A stretch of 64,000 nucleotides of DNA, taken from contig JAGALP010000003.1 of assembly GCA_017625155.1 (NCBI GenBank), positions 371,275 to 435,274 on the forward strand, read 5' to 3'. How positions within the stretch are numbered: the first letter of the stretch is position 1; each line of letters starts with the position of its first letter. This stretch comes from Paludibacteraceae bacterium (GTDB lineage: Bacteria; Bacteroidota; Bacteroidia; Bacteroidales; Paludibacteraceae). The position numbers and the translations under genes are program-made. The notes under the pieces were generated by a model. It was given only the letters and a program-made list of their open reading frames with translations. It had not been told where the DNA came from and did not search any database. Shown piece after piece: positions 50,027-59,762 of this stretch.

Positions 50027-51217
50027 ATGAATTGGGATTTTCTAATAAAAGATAAAGATTCGCTTTGCGTGAGTACAGACACACGCCATCTGCCCGCAGG
50101 TTGCGTGTTCTTTGCGTTGCATGGCGAGCGTTTTGATGGTAATAAGTTTGCCAAACAAGCCCTCGAAAGCGGTGCCTCGTTGGCTGTCATCGACAAGCCA
50201 GAATACGCCCTGCCAGAGGGTACGTTATTGGTTCCTAAAACCTTACTCGCTCTGCAAGACCTCGCACGCGAATGGCGACGTGAACTCGCATTGCCTATCA
50301 TTGGCATCACTGGTACTAACGGTAAGACAACCACCAAAGAGCTGTTGGCGACTGTTCTTTCTACAAAATACAACCTTCATTACACGCAAGGTAATCTCAA
50401 CAATCAGATTGGTGTACCTCTCACTTTATTACAAATCACGCGCGCACATGAGATGGCAATTGTGGAGATGGGCGCATCACATCCTGGGGATATAAAAGAG
50501 TTGGTGGACATTGCCGAACCTAACTGCGGACTAATCACCAACGTTGGCCGTGCGCACTTGGAGGGCTTTGGTTCGTTTGAGGGCGTACAACAGACCAAGA
50601 AAGAGTTGTATGATTATCTGCGTGAGCATCAGGGATTTATTTTCCGCAACACGGATAATCCATACCTTGCACAGATGGCAGGCGACTTAAAGACAGTGGC
50701 ATATACAACGGGCACCATGCCCTCTGGCACAAATCTTGTGGGAGAATATAATGCAGAGAATGTGTCGGCAGCAATATGTGTAGGAGAGTATTTTGGCATC
50801 TCTCGCGAACAGGCATTGGAGGCAATTCGCCAATATGTACCAACCAACAACCGCTCGCAAGCCATGCAAACGGCTAACAACCATCTGATTGTGGATGCAT
50901 ACAATGCTAATCCAACCTCTATGCAGGCGGCTATCAACGCTTTCAAAGGGGATACGTATATTTTGGGCGCAATGCGTGAGCTGGGTGAATATTCCCATTT
51001 GGAGCACCAGAATATCGTGAATATGTTGGCAGAGCGCAAGGCAGAATATGTATTCCTAGTGGGTGAAGAATATATGCGAACCACTTCGCCATACCCAGTC
51101 TTTGAAAACGTAGAACAATTGCATAAATATCTGGAAACGAATCCTTTGCGTGATAAAAACATCCTCCTCAAGGGATCACGTTCAACCCAAATGGAAAAAT
51201 TATTAGACGTATTATGA
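50027..51217 (+). CDS. murF: UDP-N-acetylmuramoyl-tripeptide--D-alanyl-D-alanine ligase
   Basis: 396 residues, somewhat shorter than the usual 430-450. Motifs: an N-terminal Mur domain (STDTRHLPAGCVFFALHGE), P-loop GITGTNGKTTTKELL, NLNNQIGVPLTLL, IVEMGASHPGDI, and the C-terminal ligase domain (VDAYNANPTSM; ILGAMRELGEYS). MurF adds D-Ala-D-Ala to UDP-MurNAc-tripeptide, the last cytoplasmic precursor step. Its stop overlaps the next gene's ATG by four bases. The spacing to other mur genes is large; no dcw cluster here. Confidence 0.94.
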   Translation: MNWDFLIKDKDSLCVSTDTRHLPAGCVFFALHGERFDGNKFAKQALESGASLAVIDKPEYALPEGTLLVPKTLLALQDLAREWRRELALPIIGITGTNGKTTTKELLATVLSTKYNLHYTQGNLNNQIGVPLTLLQITRAHEMAIVEMGASHPGDIKELVDIAEPNCGLITNVGRAHLEGFGSFEGVQQTKKELYDYLREHQGFIFRNTDNPYLAQMAGDLKTVAYTTGTMPSGTNLVGEYNAENVSAAICVGEYFGISREQALEAIRQYVPTNNRSQAMQTANNHLIVDAYNANPTSMQAAINAFKGDTYILGAMRELGEYSHLEHQNIVNMLAERKAEYVFLVGEEYMRTTSPYPVFENVEQLHKYLETNPLRDKNILLKGSRSTQMEKLLDVL

Positions 51218-52098
51218 GTAAGAATAAATATATTGCTTTAATTATAGGACTTGTTGTCTTGGCACTGTGCGTATGTGCGCTCGTATGGATGAATCTCCAA
51301 CAAAAGAACGAGATGAAGGAGATGGTCGAACTCATGGAGTTTGAGAAGGAGCAGTTGGAAGATGAGTACGAAGAGTTGGCTATCCAGTTCGATGGCTACC
51401 AAACGCCAGATATCCACAATGACTCGTTAGTGGAGCTCCTGTCGCAGGAGAAACAGCGTGTCCAAGACCTCTTGGAGGAGTTGCGTATCACTAAGGTGAC
51501 CAATGCCCGCCGCATTGCTGAACTCAAAAAGGAGTTGGCTACCGTGCGCCAAGTGATGGTTAGTTATGTCCATCAAATCGACTCACTTGACCGTACCAAC
51601 AAACGATTGGTTGCAGAAAATCAGCAAGTTAAACAGCAATATCAGGAGGTAGCTCGCCAAGCACAACAACTCGAAGAGGAGCGCACACAGCTGGCTGAGG
51701 TGGTATCGCGTGCTTCTATGTTAGAGATTAGCCATTTCCATATGACTCCGCTCAACAAACGTGATCGCAAAACTACCATCTACAATCAGATTCAAAAACT
51801 TCAATTTGATTATACCATTGCTCGCAATATCACCAACAAACCTGGTTTGAAAACGCTCTATATGCGTATCACTCGCCCCGATGGTGAAATCATGCAAAAG
51901 AATCCAAGCCATGTGTTCAAATTCGAAAATAGCGAAATAGCCTATTCTATATACAAGGATTTTGAGTACGAAGGCGAAGAAACATCGGGCTCGCTTTATT
52001 GGTTAGTCGAAGAAATTCTGCAAATAGGTATCTACAATGCTGACTTTTTTGTTGATGGTGAACTGATAGGCAGTTTCCCATTCGAGATAAAGAAATAA
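51214..52098 (+). CDS. Coiled-coil membrane protein of unknown function
   Basis: 294 residues: an N-terminal membrane helix (about 6-26, YIALIIGLVVLALCVCALVW), a long coiled coil from about 28 to 168 with heptad-spaced L/E/Q (MVELMEFEKEQLEDEYEEL; QQVKQQYQEVARQAQQLEEE), then a C-terminal beta-rich domain (about 172-294) with FHMTPLNKRDRKTTIYNQIQ, MRITRPDGEIMQ and FVDGELIGSFPFEIK. The C-terminal domain resembles a small beta-sandwich. It is coupled to murF by a four-base overlap, so a role in wall or envelope assembly is possible (inference). Confidence 0.7.
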   Translation: MSKNKYIALIIGLVVLALCVCALVWMNLQQKNEMKEMVELMEFEKEQLEDEYEELAIQFDGYQTPDIHNDSLVELLSQEKQRVQDLLEELRITKVTNARRIAELKKELATVRQVMVSYVHQIDSLDRTNKRLVAENQQVKQQYQEVARQAQQLEEERTQLAEVVSRASMLEISHFHMTPLNKRDRKTTIYNQIQKLQFDYTIARNITNKPGLKTLYMRITRPDGEIMQKNPSHVFKFENSEIAYSIYKDFEYEGEETSGSLYWLVEEILQIGIYNADFFVDGELIGSFPFEIKK

Positions 52099-52111
52099 TT
52101 TCTTTTAATCC

Positions 52112-53983
52112 ATGATGACACTATCGCCTCTCTTAATACTAACCATTGTTATTGGCATTATTTGGTTTGTGCCAATAGTCTGCCGTAAGATTCACGTGCC
52201 AAGCATCGTAGGATTTATATTGGCAGGTATTGTGATTGGTCCATCTGTATTGAATATGGTAGGCGAAAATTCAACAATCAAGATTCTCGGCTCGTTAGGC
52301 ATGCTCTATATCATGTTTCAGTCGGGTAGTGAGATTGATATCAACGATTTTAAGCAATACAAATACCGTTCTCTTTTTTTTGGATTATGCACCTTCTTTA
52401 TCCCATTGGGATTAGGTGTTCTAACTAGTCGCTATCTATTGGATTTCAACTGGACATCCAGTTTGCTGCTTGGTGCCATGTATGGTAGCCATACGTTGAT
52501 GACATACCCTATAGTCAGTCGTTATGGCGTACAAAAGAATGTGGCGGTTAATATCACCGTAGGGGCAACTATGTGGGCTATCATATTATCGCTCATCGTT
52601 TTAGCGGTGGTGGAGCAGTGGAACAATACAGCCAAAACAACCTTGGATTATATCATTCAATTAGCCATATTTACGCTCTTCCTATTGAGCGTATTATGGC
52701 TATTCCCTAGTTTCGCACGTATGTTCTTCAAGCGCTATCGCGAACCGATTTCGGAGTTCATGGTGGTAATGTTGATGTTAGTAGGTAGTGCTCTGCTGGC
52801 GGATTGGGCAGGATTGGAAGGTATCTTAGGTGCCTTCCTATGTGGCGTTTCGCTCAATCGGCTGTTGCCCAACCGATCGCCGTTGATGGGCAGAATCAAT
52901 TTTATGGGTAATAGCGTCTTCGTGCCGCTATTCTTGATAAGTGTTGGTCTGATGATTAATATTGAGGCCTTTTGGAGCAGTTGGACAACCATTATAATCG
53001 CTGCAGTAATGATCCTAACCAAGTTAGTCGGTAAGAGTTTGGCAGCATGGATAGCTCAAGGTGTGTTCCGTTTCTCTAAGCACGAACGCCAACTGGTTTT
53101 TGGGCTCTCACATGCTACAGCTGCGGGTACCTTGGCGATTGTGACAATTGCCTATCAGATGGGTATTGTATCTTCAGAAGTGCTGAATGCTGCGGTGTTG
53201 ATGATCTTGGTACTCTGCACTACGGCAAGTTTTATCACCGAACATGCTGCCAAGGAGTTAGCTTTACAGGAAAGTGCTCAGTTGGAGGCATACCATGAAG
53301 ACGACTATTGGCTTTTGACATCGGTGGGCGATGATTTACGTCCTGCTATGCGCGAAATTGGCGAGATGGCATCGCTTGATAATATTGAGATTAAGCAGTC
53401 GGCCGACTGGAAGGATGTCTCGGATATGGTAGAACACACGAGCAAGTCGGTGATTGTCTATCACGAGGCGCAACCTATCAATACCATCAATCGCCTCGTA
53501 GTGGCTGTCCCACGCTATGCTGAGAAGGAGCGCGACTTTATCACATGTTTCGGTCTTGTACGTCGTTTGGCAGGTGAACTAGGTGCTAAAGTGGTATTCT
53601 ATGCGCATCCTGATACGCAAGTGGCTCTGCAAGCCATGTGTCGTCGTCCAGGTAAGTACTTGCGAGCTGCGTTCCGCAATATGGATGGTTGGGAAGAAGT
53701 GGGAATTATCTCTCAAACTATCGTGGACAATGATATGTTGGTGCTCTTATCTTCGCGTAAATCGACGGCCAGTTATAACCCTCTTTTTGAGCAGATTCCT
53801 GCTATGCTTACGCAGCATTTCACCACTTTCAGCTCGATGGTGGTTTATCCAGAACAGCTGACGGGGGGACCTGATGTAGATACGTTGCTCATGGAGATTC
53901 CTCCTGCAAGTAAGACATGGTCAATTATCTCGCGTGTGAAGCGATTAGTGAGAAGATTTATTCTAAGAAAAAATGAGGAGTAA
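52112..53983 (+). CDS. Kef-type cation:proton antiporter with C-terminal Usp-like region
   Basis: 623 residues. Residues 1-~395 have about 12 membrane helices of the Na+/H+ exchanger (CPA2/KefB) type: VPSIVGFILAGIVIGPSVL, LGMLYIMFQSGSEIDI (acidic motif in helix 5) and FGLSHATAAGTLAIV. The cytoplasmic C-terminus (about 415-600) lacks the RCK/TrkA-N domain of KefB/C and instead has two weak UspA-like halves (KSVIVYHEAQPI; KVVFYAHPDTQVALQ). Ion specificity unknown. The stop lies 11 bp inside the next gene. Confidence 0.87.
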   Translation: MMTLSPLLILTIVIGIIWFVPIVCRKIHVPSIVGFILAGIVIGPSVLNMVGENSTIKILGSLGMLYIMFQSGSEIDINDFKQYKYRSLFFGLCTFFIPLGLGVLTSRYLLDFNWTSSLLLGAMYGSHTLMTYPIVSRYGVQKNVAVNITVGATMWAIILSLIVLAVVEQWNNTAKTTLDYIIQLAIFTLFLLSVLWLFPSFARMFFKRYREPISEFMVVMLMLVGSALLADWAGLEGILGAFLCGVSLNRLLPNRSPLMGRINFMGNSVFVPLFLISVGLMINIEAFWSSWTTIIIAAVMILTKLVGKSLAAWIAQGVFRFSKHERQLVFGLSHATAAGTLAIVTIAYQMGIVSSEVLNAAVLMILVLCTTASFITEHAAKELALQESAQLEAYHEDDYWLLTSVGDDLRPAMREIGEMASLDNIEIKQSADWKDVSDMVEHTSKSVIVYHEAQPINTINRLVVAVPRYAEKERDFITCFGLVRRLAGELGAKVVFYAHPDTQVALQAMCRRPGKYLRAAFRNMDGWEEVGIISQTIVDNDMLVLLSSRKSTASYNPLFEQIPAMLTQHFTTFSSMVVYPEQLTGGPDVDTLLMEIPPASKTWSIISRVKRLVRRFILRKNEE

Positions 53984-56591
53984 ACTCCACGCCATAGCGA
54001 GAACATTCGTAGAGCAAGTCGGCGATGATTTGCAGTCTTATACTTTTGTCTTCCCCAATCATCGTGCGGGTTTATTCTTCCGTAAGTACCTCTCGCAATA
54101 TGTGACTAAGCCTATGTTTGCACCTCGTGTGATGACTATCAACGAGTGTTTTGCTGAATTGTCAGATTTGCAGGTGGCGGACCAACTGACGCTCCTATTG
54201 CATTTGTACGCCGAATATCAACGTGTGTATCCCGATGCTGAAGCGTTAGATCAGTTTATCTACTGGGGCAAGATGATGTTAGCTGATTTCTCAGAGATTG
54301 ATAATCACCTTATTCCGCATGTGGAGGCTCTGTTTGCTTCTATCAGCGATTGGCATTCTATTGACCAACGATTTGATTATCTCACTGATAACCAACGCAA
54401 GGCACTCTCGCGCTTTTGGCGCGAGTACCATGAGTCGGATATGCGGCATCCTAATGCAGATTTGCACAAGCGTTTCCAACATACTTGGGAAATGCTCTAT
54501 CCGCTTTACACGGCATTGCGTGAGGCCTTGCTCCGAGATGGCTTGGCTTACGAGGGTATGCTGCATCGCGAGGTCTTAGAGCATTGGGATAAGATTTCTT
54601 ACGAGCGTTTTCATGAACAATATGTGTTCTTAGGTTTTAATGCTCTTACTGCTTCCGAGCGCGAATTGATGCTTCATTTACAAGGGATGGACAAAGCCGA
54701 TTTTTATTTCGACTACGATAGCCCATACCTAAGCGATCCACAAAATAAAGCATCGCTTTTTATGGAAGAAAACCTTCGCTTGTTCCAATCGCGATTTCCA
54801 ATTCCTAGCTCAGGATCCTCTACTCAGGAAACCCAATACCCAATGCCCGATATCACCCTCGTTTCCGTCCCTTCTACAGTAAGCGAAGTTCACGAGGTAA
54901 ATCGTATATTATCGGATATCATATCTCCTGATTGCGCCGACTTGACGCGTACTGCAGTTGTCTTGCCCGATGAGCAGTTGTTGATACCATTGCTCAATGC
55001 TTTTCCTGATGCGGTAAACAAAATCAATGTCACGATGGGATATCCTTTGCGTGCAACATCGCTCTATATGCCTGTGGCGTATCCCGAACAGTACCTCATA
55101 CCTATGCCCGAAACTGCAGAGGTGTTTATCGCACAGATGCGTGAGTGCTTACTTTCTCAGCGCAACGAAGATAATTCCGAGGGAGTTTATCAACTCACGA
55201 AAGTGCTTGATCGGCTTCTGACGGCTATAAGTAACTATCCGCAGATTGCTTTTACCGTAGCTGACATGCAGCAACTATTGAAAATGCTCACCCTCGAAAC
55301 CACTATACCTTATGTGGGTGAACCTTTAGACGGACTGCAGGTGATGGGTGTTTTGGAAACGCGAGCATTGGAGTTTGATAATGTTATCATCACTGGCTTC
55401 AATGATGACCTCTATCCTGGTCGTACAACGGGTAATAGCTTTGTGCCTTATACCTTACGTTGCGGATTTGGTCTCCCAACGCCAGACCGACAAAATGCTA
55501 TCTTTGCATATAACTTCTATCGAATGTTGGCATATGCTAAACGAATATGGCTGATTACCAACTCCACGAGCGATGACCAACATTCAGGCGAAGTGTCGCG
55601 CTTTTTCTATCAGCTCAAGTGGCAGTATGGTATAGATATTCAGCAAATAGTGGTCACTAACCAACTCGTCGCAGCGCAAACAAAAAACGTAGAGCCAATA
55701 GCCAAAGATAAACGCTTGCAAACACTTCGTTCGCTCTCTGCAACAGCATTGACTACCTATTTGCGTTGCCCAAAGCAGTTCCACTACAAGTATATCGAAC
55801 GCCTTCAAGAGCCCGCGCCAGATGAAAGCATTTCTGCTAGCGAATTGACGATTGGTAATGCCCTACACGCTATTATGGAGCAGCTCTATGCACCTTTCGT
55901 GGGAAGTAATGTGACAGCTTCTCAGGTGGAGCAACTCATAGCTAATGTTAATGATGATGCCTATTGGAATACGCTCCAGCCCTTACAACTGCTTAATGGC
56001 GATGTCTTGGCTAATCGTGTAGTAAGGACGTATGTGAATAATATCCTCATCAATGACCACTATCATGCGCCCTTCCAGTATATTGCCTCTGAAATGCGTT
56101 TAACAGCCAATCTTAATGGTATACGTCTATATGGCATAGCCGATCGGATTGATGTGAAAGCCAATATATTGCGTGTAATTGACTACAAGACTGGCAAAAC
56201 GGATTTGGCGTATGACACCATGTCCAAAGTATTTGGCGTGGTAGAGCCTACTGAAGATGGAACGTTACCTGTACGTACCAAGGGGCAACGACAGATTCTG
56301 CAAACTCTCCTTTATTGCTGGATGTTCACTGCCAACTCTCAACTATCCATTGTCAACTGCCAACAGCCATATATCTATTCTGCTCGCAATATATCGCCAG
56401 AAGATATACCTGTGGTGCATCATAATGGTATGCCACTCTCTTTCAGTCAGGATATTCAGCAGGAGTTTGTGACTCACCTGCAGTCGCTCATCAACGAGAT
56501 TTTAGATACAAGCCAACCTTTTGCTCCTACTAATGACACGCATACCTGTGAAAGTTGTGCTTTCTTCTCGCTTTGTCATGCTACTATTTAG
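53973..56591 (+). CDS. PD-(D/E)XK nuclease family protein (AddB-like)
   Basis: 872 residues. The N-terminal two-thirds resemble an inactivated UvrD-type helicase (VFPNHRAGLFFRKYLSQY; LQVMGVLETRALEFDNVIITGFND is the VLE-like motif), and the C-terminal third is a PD-(D/E)XK nuclease: LRCPKQFHYKYIERL, IGNALHAIMEQLY, LYGIADRID, LRVIDYKTGKTDL and the iron-sulfur cysteines CESCAFFSLC. Such proteins pair with an AddA/UvrD helicase in end resection. No AddA gene is adjacent in this window. Residues near 785-797 (ANSQLSIVNCQ) are encoded by a five-unit heptamer array, and another three heptamers encode TQYPMPD near residue 289. Confidence 0.85.
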   Translation: MRSKLHAIARTFVEQVGDDLQSYTFVFPNHRAGLFFRKYLSQYVTKPMFAPRVMTINECFAELSDLQVADQLTLLLHLYAEYQRVYPDAEALDQFIYWGKMMLADFSEIDNHLIPHVEALFASISDWHSIDQRFDYLTDNQRKALSRFWREYHESDMRHPNADLHKRFQHTWEMLYPLYTALREALLRDGLAYEGMLHREVLEHWDKISYERFHEQYVFLGFNALTASERELMLHLQGMDKADFYFDYDSPYLSDPQNKASLFMEENLRLFQSRFPIPSSGSSTQETQYPMPDITLVSVPSTVSEVHEVNRILSDIISPDCADLTRTAVVLPDEQLLIPLLNAFPDAVNKINVTMGYPLRATSLYMPVAYPEQYLIPMPETAEVFIAQMRECLLSQRNEDNSEGVYQLTKVLDRLLTAISNYPQIAFTVADMQQLLKMLTLETTIPYVGEPLDGLQVMGVLETRALEFDNVIITGFNDDLYPGRTTGNSFVPYTLRCGFGLPTPDRQNAIFAYNFYRMLAYAKRIWLITNSTSDDQHSGEVSRFFYQLKWQYGIDIQQIVVTNQLVAAQTKNVEPIAKDKRLQTLRSLSATALTTYLRCPKQFHYKYIERLQEPAPDESISASELTIGNALHAIMEQLYAPFVGSNVTASQVEQLIANVNDDAYWNTLQPLQLLNGDVLANRVVRTYVNNILINDHYHAPFQYIASEMRLTANLNGIRLYGIADRIDVKANILRVIDYKTGKTDLAYDTMSKVFGVVEPTEDGTLPVRTKGQRQILQTLLYCWMFTANSQLSIVNCQQPYIYSARNISPEDIPVVHHNGMPLSFSQDIQQEFVTHLQSLINEILDTSQPFAPTNDTHTCESCAFFSLCHATI
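54831..54851 (+). repeat. Three heptamers inside the AddB-like gene
   Basis: ACCCAAT, ACCCAAT, GCCCGAT at 54831, 54838 and 54845, encoding part of ETQYPMPD, which links two domains. Confidence 0.5.
56333..56367 (+). repeat. Five-unit heptamer array inside the AddB-like gene
   Basis: CAACTCT, CAACTAT, CCATTGT, CAACTGC, CAACAGC at 56333, 56340, 56347, 56354 and 56361. It encodes a low-complexity N/Q/S loop between LLYCWMFTA and PYIYSARNI in the nuclease domain. It resembles intergenic repeats common in Bacteroidetes. Confidence 0.75.
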
Positions 56592-56691
56592 CAAAAATAC
56601 GCATTAACTCATTTCCTCTAAAAATCTCAAATTACCGAACTGAAACGTTCTCTATGGCTTTTTTCGGTGTTCTATATAGCCTCGAATTGTT

Positions 56692-56724
56692 TGGTTATAG
56701 TATGGTTATAATGTGGTGTAAGCA
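56692..56724. repeat. Three-unit 11-bp tandem array
   Basis: TGGTTATAGTA, TGGTTATAATG, TGGTGTAAGCA at 56692, 56703 and 56714, in the 297-bp gap before the PFP gene. The rest of the gap holds the promoter at 56773 and 9-bp units at 56844; no small gene seen. Confidence 0.65.
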
Positions 56725-56772
56725 AGGTAGATAGATAAAATCTATCTTTTTTGAAAAATATTGTGAACTAAA

Positions 56773-56804
56773 CTTGCATATTCACTTTTTTTTATGTACC
56801 TTTG
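56773..56804 (+). promoter_or_regulatory. Promoter of the PFP gene
   Basis: CTTG (56773-56776, one base off TTTG), 20-bp gap, TACCTTTG 56797-56804. Leader of about 75 bases. Confidence 0.75.
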
Positions 56805-56843
56805 TCGCGTAATTTGGGTAGTATGGATTTTTTATAACTACTC

Positions 56844-56879
56844 TTAAAACTGCTAAAACTTTTAAAACTTTCTAAATAT
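56844..56879 (+). repeat. 9-bp tandem units in the PFP leader
   Basis: TTAAAACTG (56844), CTAAAACTT (56853), TTAAAACTT (56862), then TCTAAATAT. The same unit as in the leaders at 10568 and 38327, again close to the start codon. Confidence 0.65.
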
Positions 56880-56888
56880 ACAACGATT

Positions 56889-58541
56889 ATGACAATGACT
56901 AAAAGCCCATTGCAAATTGCTCGTGCTGCGTATCAACCTAAGATGCCAGTGGCTTTGCAAGGAAATGTAAGCCTCAAAGAAGGCGCAAAAACGCAATCTG
57001 TAGCTGATCAAGAGGAGATTCAAAAGCTCTTCCCTAATACCTACGGAATGCCTGTAATTGAGTTTGAACCTGCTGCTGAGGCTGCTGCTGTAGAAGCATT
57101 CAATGTAGGTGTGATTCTATCTGGTGGTCAAGCACCTGGTGGTCACAATGTGATCTGTGGTCTCTTCGACGCGTTGAAACGTATCAATCCTGCTAACAAA
57201 CTCTATGGCTTCCTCGGTGGTCCTAGCGGTTTGGTAGATGGTAAATATGCAGAACTCACTGCTCCTGTGATTGATGAGTATCGCAATACGGGTGGGTTTG
57301 ATATTATCGGTTCTGGTCGTACCAAACTGGAAGAAACATGGCAGTTTGATAATGGTATCAAGGTGTGCCAAGAGCTTGGTATCAAGGCTATTGTGATTAT
57401 CGGTGGTGATGACTCTAACACCAACGCATGCGTACTCGCTGAGTACTACCTGCAAAAGAACTGTGGCATTCAAGTGATTGGTTGCCCTAAAACTATCGAC
57501 GGTGACCTCAAGAACGAGATGATTGAGACCTCTTTCGGTTTCGACACCGCATGCAAGACTTTTGCTGAATTGATTGGTAACATCCAACGCGACGCTAACT
57601 CTGCTAAGAAGTACTGGCACTTCATCCGCCTCATGGGTCGTAGTGCAAGCCATATCGCACTGGAGTGCGCATTGCAAGCACAACCAAACGTGTGCCTTAT
57701 CTCTGAGGAAGTAGAGGCGAAGGCGATGACTCTCAATGATGTAGTAGAGCAAATCGTAGAGGTGATTGTAGAGCGTGCTAATGCAGGACTCAACTTCGGT
57801 ACTATCCTTATCCCAGAGGGATTGATTGAGTTTATCCCAGCAATGCGTGTACTCATCCAAGAGCTCAACGATATGTTGGCTGAGAATGAGGAGTTTGCTG
57901 CTCTCGAGGGCGACGACGCTAAGCGCGAGTATGTGAAGTCAATGCTCACTCCTGCTTCATGCGAACTCTATCGCAGTCTGCCAAAGGGTATTGCTAAGCA
58001 ACTTACCCTCGATCGTGATCCTCACGGCAATGTGATGGTTAGCCAAATCGAGACCGAGAAGCTGCTCATTGAGATGGTACAAAAACGTTTGGCTCAACTC
58101 AAAGCTGCGGGTACCTACAAGGGCAAATTCTCTGCGCTCAACCACTTCTTCGGTTACGAAGGTCGTTGTGCTATTCCTTCCAACTTCGATGCAGACTACT
58201 GCTATAGTTTAGGTAACACAGCTGCTCACCTCATCGCAGCTGGCAAGACGGGCTATATGGCACTCGTGAAGAACCTCACCAAACCTGCAAGTGAGTGGGT
58301 GGCTGGTGGTGTACCTGTGACCATGATGATGAATATGGAGCGTCGCCACGGAAAGATGAAACCAGTGATCCAAAAGGCATTGGTTGACCTCAACGGTGCG
58401 CCATTCAAGTACTTGGCTGCTCACCGTGCTGATTGGGCAGATCCACAACTCAGCTACATTTATCCAGGTCCAATCCAATACTACGGACCAAGTGAAGTGT
58501 GCGACCAACCAACCCGCACATTGATGCTGGAGCAAGCGTGA
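56889..58541 (+). CDS. Diphosphate--fructose-6-phosphate 1-phosphotransferase (PPi-PFK)
   Basis: 550 residues, the long clade of PPi-dependent phosphofructokinase. Motifs: [38 protein letters not shown] (the Asp in GGDD, where ATP enzymes have Gly, marks PPi use), [13 protein letters not shown] (catalytic TIDGD) and [16 protein letters not shown]. It interconverts fructose-6-P and fructose-1,6-bisphosphate with pyrophosphate in glycolysis or gluconeogenesis. Strong promoter and C-ending codon bias suggest high expression. The stop overlaps the next GTG start. Confidence 0.94.
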   Translation: MTMTKSPLQIARAAYQPKMPVALQGNVSLKEGAKTQSVADQEEIQKLFPNTYGMPVIEFEPAAEAAAVEAFNVGVILSGGQAPGGHNVICGLFDALKRINPANKLYGFLGGPSGLVDGKYAELTAPVIDEYRNTGGFDIIGSGRTKLEETWQFDNGIKVCQELGIKAIVIIGGDDSNTNACVLAEYYLQKNCGIQVIGCPKTIDGDLKNEMIETSFGFDTACKTFAELIGNIQRDANSAKKYWHFIRLMGRSASHIALECALQAQPNVCLISEEVEAKAMTLNDVVEQIVEVIVERANAGLNFGTILIPEGLIEFIPAMRVLIQELNDMLAENEEFAALEGDDAKREYVKSMLTPASCELYRSLPKGIAKQLTLDRDPHGNVMVSQIETEKLLIEMVQKRLAQLKAAGTYKGKFSALNHFFGYEGRCAIPSNFDADYCYSLGNTAAHLIAAGKTGYMALVKNLTKPASEWVAGGVPVTMMMNMERRHGKMKPVIQKALVDLNGAPFKYLAAHRADWADPQLSYIYPGPIQYYGPSEVCDQPTRTLMLEQA

Positions 58542-59140
58542 AAAAACTAGCATTACTAATACTATTGATGGTTTCGGGTATGTGCCGAGCGCAGTACTCG
58601 AACCATCAGTTGTATCAGGCGTATCTGAATCAGGATGTGAGTTTATGGGGGGAGTATATTGCTTCGGCTCAGTGGGACAGTATGTCGGTGGAGGAGCAAA
58701 AGCAATTGCTCAACTACGAATATGGCTACACGGCTGTGGCATTAGGGCAAGACACGGTAGATGCCACAGCGATGCTGGCGCGCTATGAGCAACATCTGGA
58801 GGCACTAAAATCCAACTTGTCAGTAGCAAGGTATAATGCCTATTTGACCAGTGTTTATACCTATAAAATGGCATTAGATAAGGTGCATTTCATGAGCTAC
58901 GCGAAGCAACTTTTTGCTAGTATCAAGCGGGCTGCGGACTTGGATAACGAAGATGCCTTTGTCATGGCGATGATGGGGAATGTGGAGTTTTATAATCCCT
59001 TTGGCAGCAAGAAGAAGGCATTGGAATATTTGGAAAAAGCAGATAGTTTGTACACTCTTTCTGCTGCGGAATATGAGCAGTGGAATCATCACGCGGTTAG
59101 AATGACGATAGAACAATGTAAGAAGAAATTGAATAAGTAA
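58538..59140 (+). CDS. Small exported hypothetical protein, helical repeat-like
   Basis: 200 residues from a GTG at 58538 that overlaps the PFP stop by four bases (GTGA). The earlier ATG at 58499 lies inside PFP and would precede the signal peptide ([18 protein letters not shown]). The mature part is alpha-helical with TPR-like spacing: [60 protein letters not shown] and [13 protein letters not shown]. Similar small exported TPR-like proteins are common in Bacteroidetes; role unknown. Confidence 0.72.
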   Translation: MKKLALLILLMVSGMCRAQYSNHQLYQAYLNQDVSLWGEYIASAQWDSMSVEEQKQLLNYEYGYTAVALGQDTVDATAMLARYEQHLEALKSNLSVARYNAYLTSVYTYKMALDKVHFMSYAKQLFASIKRAADLDNEDAFVMAMMGNVEFYNPFGSKKKALEYLEKADSLYTLSAAEYEQWNHHAVRMTIEQCKKKLNK

Positions 59141-59142
59141 TT

Positions 59143-59661
59143 ATGAGACTGATAAAGAATCCGTGGATAGGAGCAGAGGGTTATCATTGTTTTGGTTGTT
59201 GTCCAGATAATCCTTTTGGTTTGCAGATGAAGTTTTACGAGGAGGGGGATGATGTGGTATGCTTGTGGCATCCATCTGCACGCTATCAATCGTGGGATAA
59301 CACTTTGCACGGAGGTGTACAGTCTGTGCTGCTGGATGAGGTATGCGGTTGGGTGGTCTTTCATAAGTTGCAGGCATCGGGCGTGACGGCTAAGATGGAG
59401 ACACGTTTTCGCAAACCAGTAGTGATACGCCAGAAGTTTATTGAATTGCGTGCGCGCTTGCGTGAGATGCGTCGCAATATAGCCATCGTGGATGGCGAGA
59501 TTAGGAGTGCAGAGGGGGAGATTTTGGTGGAATGTACCTGTACATATTTTACTTTTGATGCGGCACACGCACCTGAGGGGGTGCCTTACCGCCCGACAGA
59601 ACTAATTGGGGAAGAAGTGACGAGGGAGGAAGTAGCTTCGCAAGCTACGCTGAAGAGTTAG
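59143..59661 (+). CDS. Hotdog-fold thioesterase (PaaI/DUF4442-like)
   Basis: 172 residues. GCCPDNPFGLQMKFYEEGDD and ARYQSWDNTLHGGVQSVLLDEVCGWV carry the H-G-G helix motif of PaaI-like acyl-CoA thioesterases; later AKMETRFRKPVVIRQKFIEL and VDGEIRSAEGEILVECTCTYF form the remaining strands. It probably hydrolyses small acyl-CoAs and precedes an acyl-CoA synthetase. The last ten or so residues (VASQATLKS) are encoded by a perfect triplet-loop hairpin, and the stop is followed by three more hairpins before the next gene. Confidence 0.82.
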   Translation: MRLIKNPWIGAEGYHCFGCCPDNPFGLQMKFYEEGDDVVCLWHPSARYQSWDNTLHGGVQSVLLDEVCGWVVFHKLQASGVTAKMETRFRKPVVIRQKFIELRARLREMRRNIAIVDGEIRSAEGEILVECTCTYFTFDAAHAPEGVPYRPTELIGEEVTREEVASQATLKS

Positions 59662-59748
59662 CCCTTCGGGCTGAAATTCACGAAGCAACCATTCATTCGC
59701 AAGGCGAATAACCCTTCACGAAGTAACTATTCATTCGCAAAGCGAATT
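59632..59748 (+). repeat. Array of four triplet-loop hairpins with 38-bp tandem repeat
   Basis: GTAGCTT-CGC-AAGCTAC (59632-59648, in the thioesterase CDS), AGCCC-TTC-GGGCT (59660-59672), ATTCGC-AAG-GCGAAT (59695-59709), ATTCGC-AAA-GCGAAT (59733-59747). The last two are the ends of a 38-bp unit (TTCACGAAG...) that occurs at 59677 and 59715. All arms are perfect. Confidence 0.85.
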
Positions 59749-59762
59749 AAAAAACAAGAATT

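Noticed and set aside
59632-59748. Rho-independent terminators in series
   Set aside because: Most of these hairpins have short stems and no T-run, and the synthetase gene follows on the same strand without a recognisable promoter.
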